In this document: positions 10,401 through 13,899 of the stretch, in pieces | Layout: each line of letters begins with the position of its first letter | Numbering within the stretch: position 1 is the first letter of the stretch | Origin: Moraxellaceae bacterium | Lineage (GTDB): Bacteria > Pseudomonadota > Gammaproteobacteria > Pseudomonadales > Ketobacteraceae | Reading direction: 5' to 3' | Assembly: GCA_002402125.1 (NCBI GenBank) | Contig: NVVG01000025.1 | Coordinates: 7,411-24,256 of the forward strand | DNA: 16,846 nucleotides | Translations under genes and position numbers: made by a program | Notes under the pieces: model-generated | What the model was told of the DNA's origin: nothing | The model's input: only the letters and a program-made list of their open reading frames with translations | Database searches by the model: none

Positions 10401-10875
10401 CAACAGGCTGCTGGGACAAATCAACTCTCTCTAAATTCCAGAACCCAGTCTCTGCGATAACTTGAAAAGGCTCGCCGTCTTTGTCTTCAAAATGAGTTCT
10501 TAATACCTCATGCCGGTCTACAATATTTTGAAAAACTTGATCAAGCAGGTCTGGGTCAATCGCTCCTTTTATTCTTAATGCCATTGGCATGTTATAAGTT
10601 ACATCGCCAGGATTTAGCTGATCCAACAACCACAATCGTTGCTGACCATAAGAAGTACGCAGGGGTTTATCTCTGGTAATGGTTTTGATGGTGCTTGGGA
10701 CCGTCTTCTGGGACTGCTTAAGGAACTCAATAATTGCTGGTTTGTTAGAAACCACTTGATTCTTAATTTCAGCAGTAAACGCTCCCTCTGGTGCACTAAA
10801 CCGAAGATTCTCATCTTCTAGCCAGAGACGAATGTCCTTCTTTGAGAGAAAGGCCAGCAATTCAACAACGGACAT
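1..10875 (-). CDS. Giant multimodular non-ribosomal peptide synthetase, C-terminus cut by window edge
   Basis: The protein is a cytoplasmic assembly-line enzyme that activates amino acids as adenylates, loads them on phosphopantetheine arms and condenses them. The frame is open for 3625 codons, with matching phase checked at every core motif from start to edge. Order by residue: TubC docking 1-52; C1 about 66-505 (HHIISDG 209-215); C2 about 537-964 (HRILLDE 676-682, catalytic His lost); A1 about 996-1493; PCP1 (LGGNSL, Ser1543); C3 (HHIISDG 1734-1740); A2 (A10 Lys2558); PCP2 (VGGQSL, Ser2619); C4 (HHIVSDG from 2808); A3, ending at PNGKVDRK on the edge. No epimerase, methyltransferase, ketosynthase or thioesterase is visible. 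The ATG at 10875 is the first start after in-frame TAA/TGA stops about 12 codons upstream, and AGG lies 6 bases before it. It is divergent from two AraC-type regulators. The product is unknown. Confidence 0.97.
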   Translation of the reverse strand, partial: MSVVELLAFLSKKDIRLWLEDENLRFSAPEGAFTAEIKNQVVSNKPAIIEFLKQSQKTVPSTIKTITRDKPLRTSYGQQRLWLLDQLNPGDVTYNMPMALRIKGAIDPDLLDQVFQNIVDRHEVLRTHFEDKDGEPFQVIAETGFWNLERVDLSQQPVDEKESQIAHWVNEDALTPFDLSCGPLFRGKLITVNAAEAGNPEYVLIACMHHIISDGWSMEVLLKEIMAFYIAKTADTPALLPDLPIQYADYSEWQRAWVESKEQKEHLAYWLKTLDGAPPVLDMPTDKPRVDMQSSRGAVHSFELSPTLAAQIETFADREKLTPYMITLGAWQLLLSRYANTSDVVLGAPVAGRDRGETQELIGFFVNMLMLRLQLDSDLTVNTFYQRVKTMVLDGFSHQDLPIDMLLEEMSLERQPGYSPLAQVGFQLLNINEGDETKALGVGPLDVTDIPSSSKSARMEIVLAVARQGTSYSGSVEYNIGLFNESTIVTMIEQYQHLLSELTAVFGEKSKQKTLESIQLFSDEELLQALGADATQSRILSLNSNQQYLYRAYKSDEESDEESDEKSVENSYGITVEFEDDVDVDKMSHAIQLSINQHEILRASLVKTYLKGADAAYFILQNQLAATLHVQSIDGDLERSAKELMHQSINLLTDPLVNYHLLQNETDKKKLVFCYHRILLDEASAFLHVDEVLDFYDRLMAGHETDVSARVGANKEYQLRDKARTDADEVLEFWHETAKSVEPLQFSMPDSTRESSDTSLELQGANEETHSLTIDADLRAGISSYCSRQGINLASFFKSVYGLLVQHYCRSEDDFHIFEFHKNRQGLDESDLGCFYQQIPVIFPAALFDKNSTVAELFANEKKYQADVQNYRALSLDEQRVVLPQAPVAFRYNHYRMNAGKNVQGTRVFPEISVAKIKNAVQLVVEEFSDNLTLALSYDANSFVDLSMLDRMQSIAQQIVTGKANRISDVSYIISQEENSLQLAGPETNAAAANGHANIIEWFESQVEKSANEVAVVFEETQLTYEMLNQKANQLARHLSKNKVEANSRVGICLDRSVDLVVSILAVLKAGGTYVPMDANYPKERLAFIAEDSNAPFVITHSSLSNRLPALAARVFLMDSDWATLADVDNSNLKTAIDENDQIYIIYTSGSTGRPKGAAVTHKGELNLQQWYTHEMQFSNDTKTLLVSAVGFDLTQKNLFAALLQGGTLVIPKMELFDEQLLVDLIQQHQVSVVNCAPSAFYPLVETAAFDGYQALASLKHVVLGGESIQLPLLYPWLTSNACKAQLINSYGPTECTDVVAYHRLEQVASADQIIPIGKPIQNTQLYILNESNQVVVPGCVGELCIAGTGVGLGYLNQDELTAEVFVDNPLGDGLMYRTGDLVRYQPDGNLIYVGRKDFQIKLRGLRIELGEIEWTLQQLADVSDSLVLLKEEELVAYVVLSAEGFEQAKTLLQDQWRDNIRQHLPEYMLPNALVVLPHWPLTPNGKVDRKALPDPSEADSKKSEYIAPRDALETQLVTIWTDVLATPNIGVLDNLFDLGGNSLLATRIISRTNQAFDIEVRVRDLFLSPSVSELARLVRHAQKGGVAKAPEIVPVDKSQPLPISFAQQRLWFLDQLDPGTPAYNMPGAIKLDGVLDVDLLSKVFSEIINRHDSLRTYFTNIDDVPYQVIGPKVDWKIKCHDISNMSAKDRDTEALKQAQEEVSFNFDLQAGPLIRTRLLKLTDLSYVLIVNMHHIISDGWSNGILMQDLVTIYEAFSNGSPSPLADLKIHYADFSVWQREWLQGDVLQEQIDFWKQQLADAKVLELPFDKKRGPKQTFNGAFEKIVLDADLTRRLNQLARSHGATLFQAVLAAFNVLLHKYSGQNDFAVGTPIANRNRTELESIIGFFVNTLALRAHFEEGESFVQQLERVREHALDAYAYQDVPFERLVDELNVPRDMSHSPIFQVMFNLVTAAANDGVQLPGLKISPVGEQFENVKFDLMLDLIEIDGQLQGSLGFNTDLFLPNSAKRLVEHFCSLLAEVVKSPETPLQQLKWLTADESHRQLVDWNQTAVDYAKDKTIHQLFVEQANKTPANVAIQFGDNTQTYQQLDEASNRVARYLVEQGVVVGDKVGLCLDRCPELMSTILGILKAGAVYVPLDASYPHGRIQYIIENAAISLVLTRSDIASELPTGKNSGQWQYLNLDELSESIAACDSSAIALLGSAEQLLYMIYTSGSTGRPKGTGAFHRAEVNLLSWYCREFGMTEQDNVLLMSAIGFDLTQKNFFAPLLTGASLVIPNFQEYDPEELCGLIKEQNISWLNCAPSAFYPLQDEVENWQPIASLKNVFLGGEAINLQRLQKWSNSSSCVIINSYGPTECTDIATWHRLDVERELQSGSVPIGRPNDNVKLYIVDASNHILPIGAIGELCIAGDSVGPGYLNNPGLTHEVFVENPNLPSAEIMYKTGDLVRYRQDGVVEYLGRRDHQIKLRGFRIETDEIQAVINENEQVKESLVAVVDQPNVGQQLIAWVVCADVAKTSETNALEESLIKHLSNLLPGYMMPAAFVLMGDFPLTPNGKIDRSALPVAKIGSVSQAEYIAPTTDIEQGVYEVWAEILGLEINSLEKVGIDDDFFAVGGQSLLATQVVSRLRKRYRVALPLRKLFDRPTIRAIANVIEQEQASGEEHEVQTLAKIARDGELPLSFSQRRLWILDKIEPGSSAYNMPIAFRLKGTLNVDVLQRVFNEIVDRHESFRTYFVDGDGNGAQVIVPELQIEVAIEEMSEDASEPEIKQRAEVEFSTPFSLQEPGLLRAKLLRLSDIDHVLLVTMHHIVSDGWSLSILIREVAQLYQAFVTGGPSTLPPAEFQYADYAAWQNNWMSGDVLDKQLTYWKETLSGSTVLELPTDKVRPPVQSYRGAHHNFVIDETLTEKLNGLGRDQGATLFMTMFAAFNVLLYRYSNQTELLIGTPVANRTLSETEEIIGFFVNTLVLKTELADNPSFSQLLQQVKLNSSAAFDYQDLPFEKILDELNVVRDMSHSPLFQVMFILQNTPKEESVDLSGLVLEPVEWDQTTAKFDLTLSANEIEGKLHCDFEYATDLFEADTIGNMAQHFERLLNSLVDSPESTIDSYPLLSDAEIDQQLVAWNTTAIDYDSETSVQCLFEQQVATTPDRIALTVEGKDISYQALNTMANRLAGYLMAQGVKPGDLIGVCCSRSVDMLVSLLAVLKSGSAYVPIDPEYPKARIKYVIEHAKPSVILTQVALSEVLPETSAAKIICLDTIQQELDQSGPVVAENPTPVGSTSDLAYVIYTSGSTGNPKGVAISQKAFSNFLFGMKRDIGIDKEDILLAVTSLSFDIAGLELFLPLLNGARVLLATKEQSMDVAQLMQLIEQQQVSFLQATPATWHMLVNSGWKIDRPFRGLCGGEPLPIGLANALLDNGVNLTNVYGPTETTVWSSLYHLEQPLGGTVPIGKPIANTQCYVLDRMMRPVPVGVAGELYIGGDGLADGYLYSPELTEGAFVNNPFSSDTNSRIYKTGDLVRYLKNGNLECLGRLDHQVKIRGFRIELGEIETVFNRFDVIKEGVVHPHEDASGVKYLVAYYTVAEESVKNADIRTYLKESLPDYMVPTAFVEMEAMPLTPNGKVDRK
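1580..2852 (-). other. Condensation domain C4, intact
   Basis: Opening motif LSFSQRRLWILDKIEPG, catalytic MHHIVSDGWS (first His 2808), then IGFFVNTLVLK and YQDLPFEKILDEL. It is catalytically complete and LCL-like by eye. It would add the A3 residue to the growing chain. Confidence 0.9.
2935..3160 (-). other. Peptidyl carrier protein PCP2
   Basis: The DDFFAVGGQSLLATQV motif carries the attachment Ser2619 (codon 3021-3019). The domain lies between A2 and C4. Confidence 0.9.
3180..4702 (-). other. Adenylation domain A2 (code DLKNFGSDIK)
   Basis: Motifs are MIYTSGSTGRPKG (A3), SYGPTE (A5), MYKTGDLVRYR (A7), GRRDHQIKLRG (A8) and PNGKIDRSALP (A10, Lys2558). The pocket residues read by eye are D-L-K-N-F-G-S-D-I-K, from GFDLTQKN, LNCAPSAF, VFLGG and NSYGPTECTDI. 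This differs from A1 only by V-to-F and V-to-I, so the same substrate is likely. Stretches such as NCAPSAFYPL and SYGPTECTD are identical to A1, pointing to duplication or conversion. Confidence 0.88.
4800..6084 (-). other. Condensation domain C3, intact
   Basis: Opening motif ISFAQQRLWFLDQLDPG, catalytic MHHIISDGWS (His1734-His1735, Asp1739), then IGFFVNTLALR and YQDVPFERLVDEL. It has the form of an ordinary LCL-type domain, joining the PCP1-bound residue to that on PCP2. No epimerisation domain precedes it. Confidence 0.9.
6160..6366 (-). other. Peptidyl carrier protein PCP1
   Basis: The LFDLGGNSLLATRI motif carries the phosphopantetheine attachment Ser1543 (codon 6249-6247). The domain begins near EYIAPRDALE, the usual A-to-PCP junction. 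It directly precedes C3. Confidence 0.9.
6397..7890 (-). other. Adenylation domain A1 (code DLKNVGSDVK)
   Basis: Core motifs are complete: IYTSGSTGRPKG (A3, Tyr1147), SYGPTE (A5), MYRTGDLVRY (A7), GRKDFQIKLRG (A8) and PNGKVDRKALP (A10, Lys1487). Aligning by eye to the GrsA pocket gives D-L-K-N-V-G-S-D-V-K, from GFDLTQKN, VVNCAPSAF, VVLGG and NSYGPTECTDV. This belongs with A2 in one family. I do not recognise the substrate with confidence. The polar pocket suggests a small polar amino acid, and I loosely associate such codes with homoserine, which is unverified. Confidence 0.88.
7984..9267 (-). other. Condensation-like domain C2, degenerate
   Basis: About 430 residues have the fold landmarks of a C domain: a weak opening helix NSNQQYLYRAY, INQHEILRASL, a YHRILLDEAS stretch in the position of the HHxxxDGxS motif, and LGCFYQQIPVIF where IGFFVNTxxxR normally sits. 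Aligned to HHLLLDGWS, the first His (676) and the Asp (681) survive, while the catalytic second His is Arg677 and the Gly is Glu682. Peptide bond formation by this domain is therefore unlikely. A structural, gating or recruiting role is possible but unproved. An acidic 12-base tandem repeat sits in its first loop. Confidence 0.75.
9178..9213 (-). repeat. Three 12-base tandem repeats encoding acidic SDEE units
   Basis: Within the synthetase frame, residues 555-566 read SDEESDEESDEK, encoded by three 12-base units of the form TCT/AGC/AGT-GAT-GAA/GAG-GAG/AAA. The unit length is a multiple of three, so copy-number change would keep the frame. The repeat falls in the loop after the first core helix of C2, where normal C domains carry a short D-Q-L-x-P-G segment. 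It may be a neutral slippage product in a degenerating domain. Confidence 0.85.
9361..10680 (-). other. Condensation domain C1, intact
   Basis: The opening core motif is TSYGQQRLWLLDQLNPGD and the catalytic motif is MHHIISDGWS (His209, His210, Asp214). The later IGFFVNMLMLR and HQDLPIDMLLEEM motifs are also present. Everything needed for peptide bond formation is visible. It resembles ordinary LCL-type domains more than lipo-initiating starter domains, but this was judged by eye only. It has no A or PCP domain of its own: another C domain follows directly, so its nearest acceptor carrier is PCP1, beyond C2. Confidence 0.85.
10720..10875 (-). other. TubC-type N-terminal docking domain of the synthetase
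   Basis: Residues 1-52 begin MSVVELLAFLSKKDIRLWLE, followed by ENLRFSAPEGAFT and an EIKNQVVSNKPAIIEFLK helix. This is the layout of the TubC N-terminal docking domain: short helix, beta hairpin with the R-x-SAP-x-G motif, then a Lys/Glu-rich helix. In the family it binds a short acidic tail at the C-terminus of the preceding synthetase, so a chain is normally handed in from another protein. No such partner lies upstream in this window. Confidence 0.85.
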
Positions 10876-11186
10876 AAGGTACCTATTATTCTTGATTACG
10901 AGAACCGATCATTAAACGACCAATTCGATAGCTAACGATGTTATTTATTTTATTGTAGTCGACTGATTCTACATAGGTTATGGCGTAATTTCCTCTTTTT
11001 CAACGAGCAATTATGGCCAGTAACAAACCAAATTGGACAAATAACAAGAATACAACGCGTCTACCGTAGTAGCGCCCGGGGTAACCCTGAATATTAAGCA
11101 ATATAACGTACATTTTTGCCCCTTTTCTGGCGTTGACCGCAAGAATCGGGTGGCAGAACAGCATCATTTCCACTTATGCTGCACAT
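10876..11186. promoter_or_regulatory. Divergent intergenic region between synthetase and regulator genes
   Basis: About 310 AT-rich bases hold no convincing gene. They must contain the start signals for the minus-strand synthetase and the plus-strand Ada-like gene. A 20-base dyad TGTAG-N10-CTACA lies at 10954-10973, about 80 bases before the synthetase ATG. TACAAT on the minus strand, next to the dyad, could be a -10 box, but no good -35 box fits. The dyad is a candidate operator for one of the neighbouring AraC-type proteins. Its length and spacing could also arise by chance. Confidence 0.4.
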
Positions 11187-12041
11187 ATGACAACATCCCC
11201 TTTAGATATGACCCATAAACACCAAGATTACCTGCGGATTGAAGCGGTGATTCATCACCTATATACATGCCCAGCAAACACACCGCTAGAAGACATTGCC
11301 AAAGCCATTGGACTGAGTGAATTTCATTTCCAACGTCTATTTACTCGCTGGGCCGGTATTACCCCCAAACGGTTTTTGCAGTTCCTCACCAAAGAACACG
11401 CCCTGTCCATTATCCATCACCAAGAACCCATCAGCCACACTGCATTAACCTTAGGTTTAACGGGATCTAGTCGATTACATGATTTGTTAGTGCATTGTGA
11501 AGCAGTTACTCCAGGACAATTAAAGAGCTCAGGAAAGGGCTTAACCATCCGCTATGGCTTTCATCCCACCCAATTTGGAGAGTGCTTGATAGCAACAACA
11601 GATAAAGGCATTTGTCATCTGACTTTTATCCAAGACCAGGTCAATGCCGTGAACGAACTTCAACAACGCTGGACAAACGCAATACTAATAGAAAAAAGTG
11701 CATCGACGGCACTTCTTGTCCAACAAATCTTTAACAAAGAGTGGGACAATCAACAACCGTTATCGGTGCATTTAAAAGGTACAAACTTCCAGATGAAAGT
11801 TTGGCAAGCATTGCTTTCCATTCCTTCTGGTAAACTTAATCACTACCAAAGTATAGCCAACGAGATTGGCAAACCAAACGCATCACGAGCAGTTGGATCA
11901 GCCATTGGTAAAAACAATATTGCCTATTTGATTCCCTGCCATCGTGTCATTCAAAAAGGTGGCGAGTTTGGAAATTATCGTTGGTTACCCGAAAGAAAAG
12001 CCGCTATGATCGCCTGGGAAACAGCAAACAATAACCGATAA
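11187..12041 (+). CDS. Ada-like AraC-family regulator fused to O6-alkylguanine-DNA alkyltransferase
   Basis: The product (284 residues from this start) should remove alkyl groups from O6-alkylguanine by irreversible transfer to its own Cys, and bind DNA as a regulator. The N-terminal third has an AraC helix-turn-helix: LEDIAKAIGLSEFHFQRLFTRWAGITPKRFLQF, then a second, less typical helix pair. The C-terminal half has GTNFQMKVWQALLSIPSG, the ASRAVGSAIGKN DNA-binding helix and the active site IPCHRVI (Cys codon 11937-11939). It lacks the zinc-binding phosphotriester domain of E. coli Ada. The frame extends upstream to a TTG at 11133. I chose the ATG at 11187; the ATG at 11208 is also possible, and none has a clear ribosome binding site. 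The AraC gene follows after 20 bases, probably co-transcribed. Confidence 0.9.
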   Translation: MTTSPLDMTHKHQDYLRIEAVIHHLYTCPANTPLEDIAKAIGLSEFHFQRLFTRWAGITPKRFLQFLTKEHALSIIHHQEPISHTALTLGLTGSSRLHDLLVHCEAVTPGQLKSSGKGLTIRYGFHPTQFGECLIATTDKGICHLTFIQDQVNAVNELQQRWTNAILIEKSASTALLVQQIFNKEWDNQQPLSVHLKGTNFQMKVWQALLSIPSGKLNHYQSIANEIGKPNASRAVGSAIGKNNIAYLIPCHRVIQKGGEFGNYRWLPERKAAMIAWETANNNR

Positions 12042-12061
12042 AATCAATCCATTCAGGCCCG

Positions 12062-12868
12062 ATGAAAACATTAAAAAAAATAACACAAACGCGTATACAT
12101 ATTTGGAACCGCTGTTTCCTAAAACAAGACCTCTCTCTTACTATTGATCGCAAAGAGGCACCCTATCGACGACTATCTATAACCATACTAATAGCGGCCG
12201 GCAAACCCTTTACCTATCGTAATACACATAATCAAGATAACGCATACCAAGGTGTAATTTTGGGTCCGAATGTTGACCGAACTTTCATCCAAGCCATTGA
12301 TTCTGACATATCTATCTTTGATGCTTTTATTACCACCCCAGAATACAAAGACCTAATGAATTGTGTTAATCCCTATGAGATGAGGTCACTAACACAAGAA
12401 GAATTAAATAAAACGCACAACCTTTGTCACTCTAGTTTTTATCAGGCGCTGTCTCTAGACGGTGCAGCCCAACTCTTTGATGCGGTAATCTATTCAATCT
12501 GCGAGCAAAACAATCAGCATACCAATCGGGATCTTAGAATACTCAGGGTAGTTGATATCATTGAACAACACCGAGCAGAGGATCTGTCTGTTACCATGCT
12601 TGCCGGTAATGTGAATCTTTCAGAATCACGATTACGCTCCCTTTTCAAACAACACATGCATTGCACACTGCCTCAATACATACGCAGTGTATCGGTCTGG
12701 AAAACAATACCATTACTGGCTCAAGGAATGAATTTTACCGATGCAGCCCATGAAGCAGGCTTCCACGATTTGGCTCATTTCAGTCGCGCAGTGTCAGAAG
12801 TAATAGGCACCCCTCCCAGTAGCATTCTCAAAAAAAGAGATTTGACGGTCTCCCTACAACCCTCCTAG
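12062..12868 (+). CDS. AraC-family transcriptional regulator
   Basis: The product has 268 residues with a C-terminal AraC/XylS DNA-binding domain. The first helix-turn-helix is at about 175-200 (LSVTMLAGNVNLSESRLRSLFKQ) and the second at about 222-245 (MNFTDAAHEAGFHDLAHFSR), ending in the IGTPPSSIL signature. The N-terminal 150 residues are unlike any sensor domain I recognise by eye. They show short beta-like stretches (RLSITILIAAGK, AYQGVILGPN), consistent with a degenerate cupin-type effector domain. The start ATG follows CAGG by 5 bases. It lies 20 bases after the Ada-like gene, so the two are probably one transcript. Control of the divergent synthetase or the downstream hydrolase genes is inference from position only. 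Confidence 0.9.
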   Translation: MKTLKKITQTRIHIWNRCFLKQDLSLTIDRKEAPYRRLSITILIAAGKPFTYRNTHNQDNAYQGVILGPNVDRTFIQAIDSDISIFDAFITTPEYKDLMNCVNPYEMRSLTQEELNKTHNLCHSSFYQALSLDGAAQLFDAVIYSICEQNNQHTNRDLRILRVVDIIEQHRAEDLSVTMLAGNVNLSESRLRSLFKQHMHCTLPQYIRSVSVWKTIPLLAQGMNFTDAAHEAGFHDLAHFSRAVSEVIGTPPSSILKKRDLTVSLQPS

Positions 12869-12886
12869 GTCATATTGGCAAACAAC

Positions 12887-12901
12887 GACAAGCGATTCAT
12901 A
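12887..12901 (+). repeat. Copy 1 of a 15-base intergenic motif, GACAAGCGATTCATA
   Basis: This lies 19 bases after the AraC stop and 94 bases before the hydrolase ATG. It matches 14 of 15 bases of GACAGGCGATTCATA at 15705-15719, which also sits just after a stop codon and before a plus-strand gene. Similar-looking bases (CT..CA.T) follow both copies. It may be a shared regulator site, a remnant of duplication, or chance. Confidence 0.45.
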
Positions 12902-12995
12902 CAAGCTTTCATTTATATACCTGGTTACAGTTAGCCCCAGCGCTACCATTTCAATGGTCAATCACTGACCAAGGTATCCCCGAGGAAACTCTCAA

Positions 12996-13862
12996 ATGAA
13001 AAGCTTAATTTGTAACAACATAAAGATCACTTTTCGAGAATCAGGTATTGCATCCGGGTCAGTAATGATTTTTCTCCATAATGGTGGAACTGACCACAGC
13101 ATATGGGACCCCATTAACGAATATTTTGCCACTCAGTATCGAATTTACGCCATTGACTGGCCCGGATTTGGGCAATCTGAGGAAAATCAACATGCGCATA
13201 ACCTACAGGCTTACAGTCATGTACTGAAAGACTTTATTGAACAATTGAAATTGAAAAACATCACCCTAATAGGCACCTGCTTAGGCAGCTCAGCGACTCT
13301 AGCGTACTGTCAAATGGTACGGGGATCCAATATACGATCACTCATACTGTTTAATGTATTAAGCCCTAGTACGCTATCTAGTCCAGTAAAAATGATTATA
13401 CGATCAAAGAGGAACAAAAATTTCAACACGCTATCCCACTGGATAGAAAACAAACTATGTCAATATAAAATTGGTCGTGATTTGTTGATTAATTACCAAT
13501 TCAATAACAGCAAAGCAGTCAGGAAAAATTCAAGGCAACATCTAGCCAACCTATATCGTAATTCAAGTAATGCCAGAAGTCTTAACGCACTGGGGCAGTC
13601 CATTACTAGTTTTGAACAACTTGATACATTAGAAAAACCAGACTGGTTCCCACCAACCATGGTTATCTGGGGAAAACAGAATAACGTACTACCTTACCGA
13701 AATGGTAAAGCATTCATGAGTCACTTCAAGCCCGATATAGAATTAGCGTTAGAGGGTGGACACCTACTCATGATGGAAAATGCTAAAGGCTCAGCACATC
13801 ACATAAAGAAATTTATGGAAAAATCTGCTGAGTTATCGCACCATCACCACCAATTTGCTTAA
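12996..13862 (+). CDS. Alpha/beta hydrolase with Cys nucleophile
   Basis: The product has 288 residues and no signal peptide, so it is cytoplasmic. The fold is shown by the oxyanion motif FLHNGG (26-31), DWPGFGQS (54-61), the nucleophile elbow IGTCLGSS (92-99, Cys95) and a late EGGH (253-256). The elbow is GxCxG, not the usual GxSxG, as in dienelactone hydrolases and a minority of peptide-releasing thioesterases. In WGKQNNVLP (225-233) the usual catalytic Asp is Asn229, so the apparent triad is Cys95, Asn229 (or another acid) and His256. AGGA lies 9 bases before the ATG. The esterase follows after 37 bases, probably in one transcript. Hydrolase, acyltransferase or peptide release and editing for the nearby synthetase are all possible; the substrate is unknown. 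The C-terminus carries a natural HHHH run. Confidence 0.85.
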   Translation: MKSLICNNIKITFRESGIASGSVMIFLHNGGTDHSIWDPINEYFATQYRIYAIDWPGFGQSEENQHAHNLQAYSHVLKDFIEQLKLKNITLIGTCLGSSATLAYCQMVRGSNIRSLILFNVLSPSTLSSPVKMIIRSKRNKNFNTLSHWIENKLCQYKIGRDLLINYQFNNSKAVRKNSRQHLANLYRNSSNARSLNALGQSITSFEQLDTLEKPDWFPPTMVIWGKQNNVLPYRNGKAFMSHFKPDIELALEGGHLLMMENAKGSAHHIKKFMEKSAELSHHHHQFA

Positions 13863-13899
13863 TTACCATTATTAACTCTCGAACATCGGCACACCTATA

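Noticed and set aside
1..10875. Thioesterase, epimerase, MbtH or phosphopantetheinyl transferase within the cluster
   Set aside because: No matching motifs were seen in the visible part. They may lie to the left of the window.
10954..10973. Lux-box for quorum sensing
   Set aside because: The length is right but the arms (TGTAG/CTACA) do not match the usual CTG-N10-CAG form, and no LuxR or LuxI gene is in the window.
11087..11100. Possible Ada-box-like sequence AATATTAAGCAA
   Set aside because: The spacing does not match AAT-N6-GCAA, and this protein lacks the N-terminal Ada domain, so the match is probably chance in AT-rich DNA.
11133..11186. Upstream TTG extension of the Ada-like gene
   Set aside because: No ribosome binding site precedes it, and the 18 extra residues do not look like part of the AraC domain. 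The ATG at 11187 is preferred, though not proved.
13832..13862. HHHHQFA end of the hydrolase as an engineered His tag or metal site
   Set aside because: It is only four His with mixed CAT/CAC codons inside natural sequence. There is no sign of cloning vector sequence.
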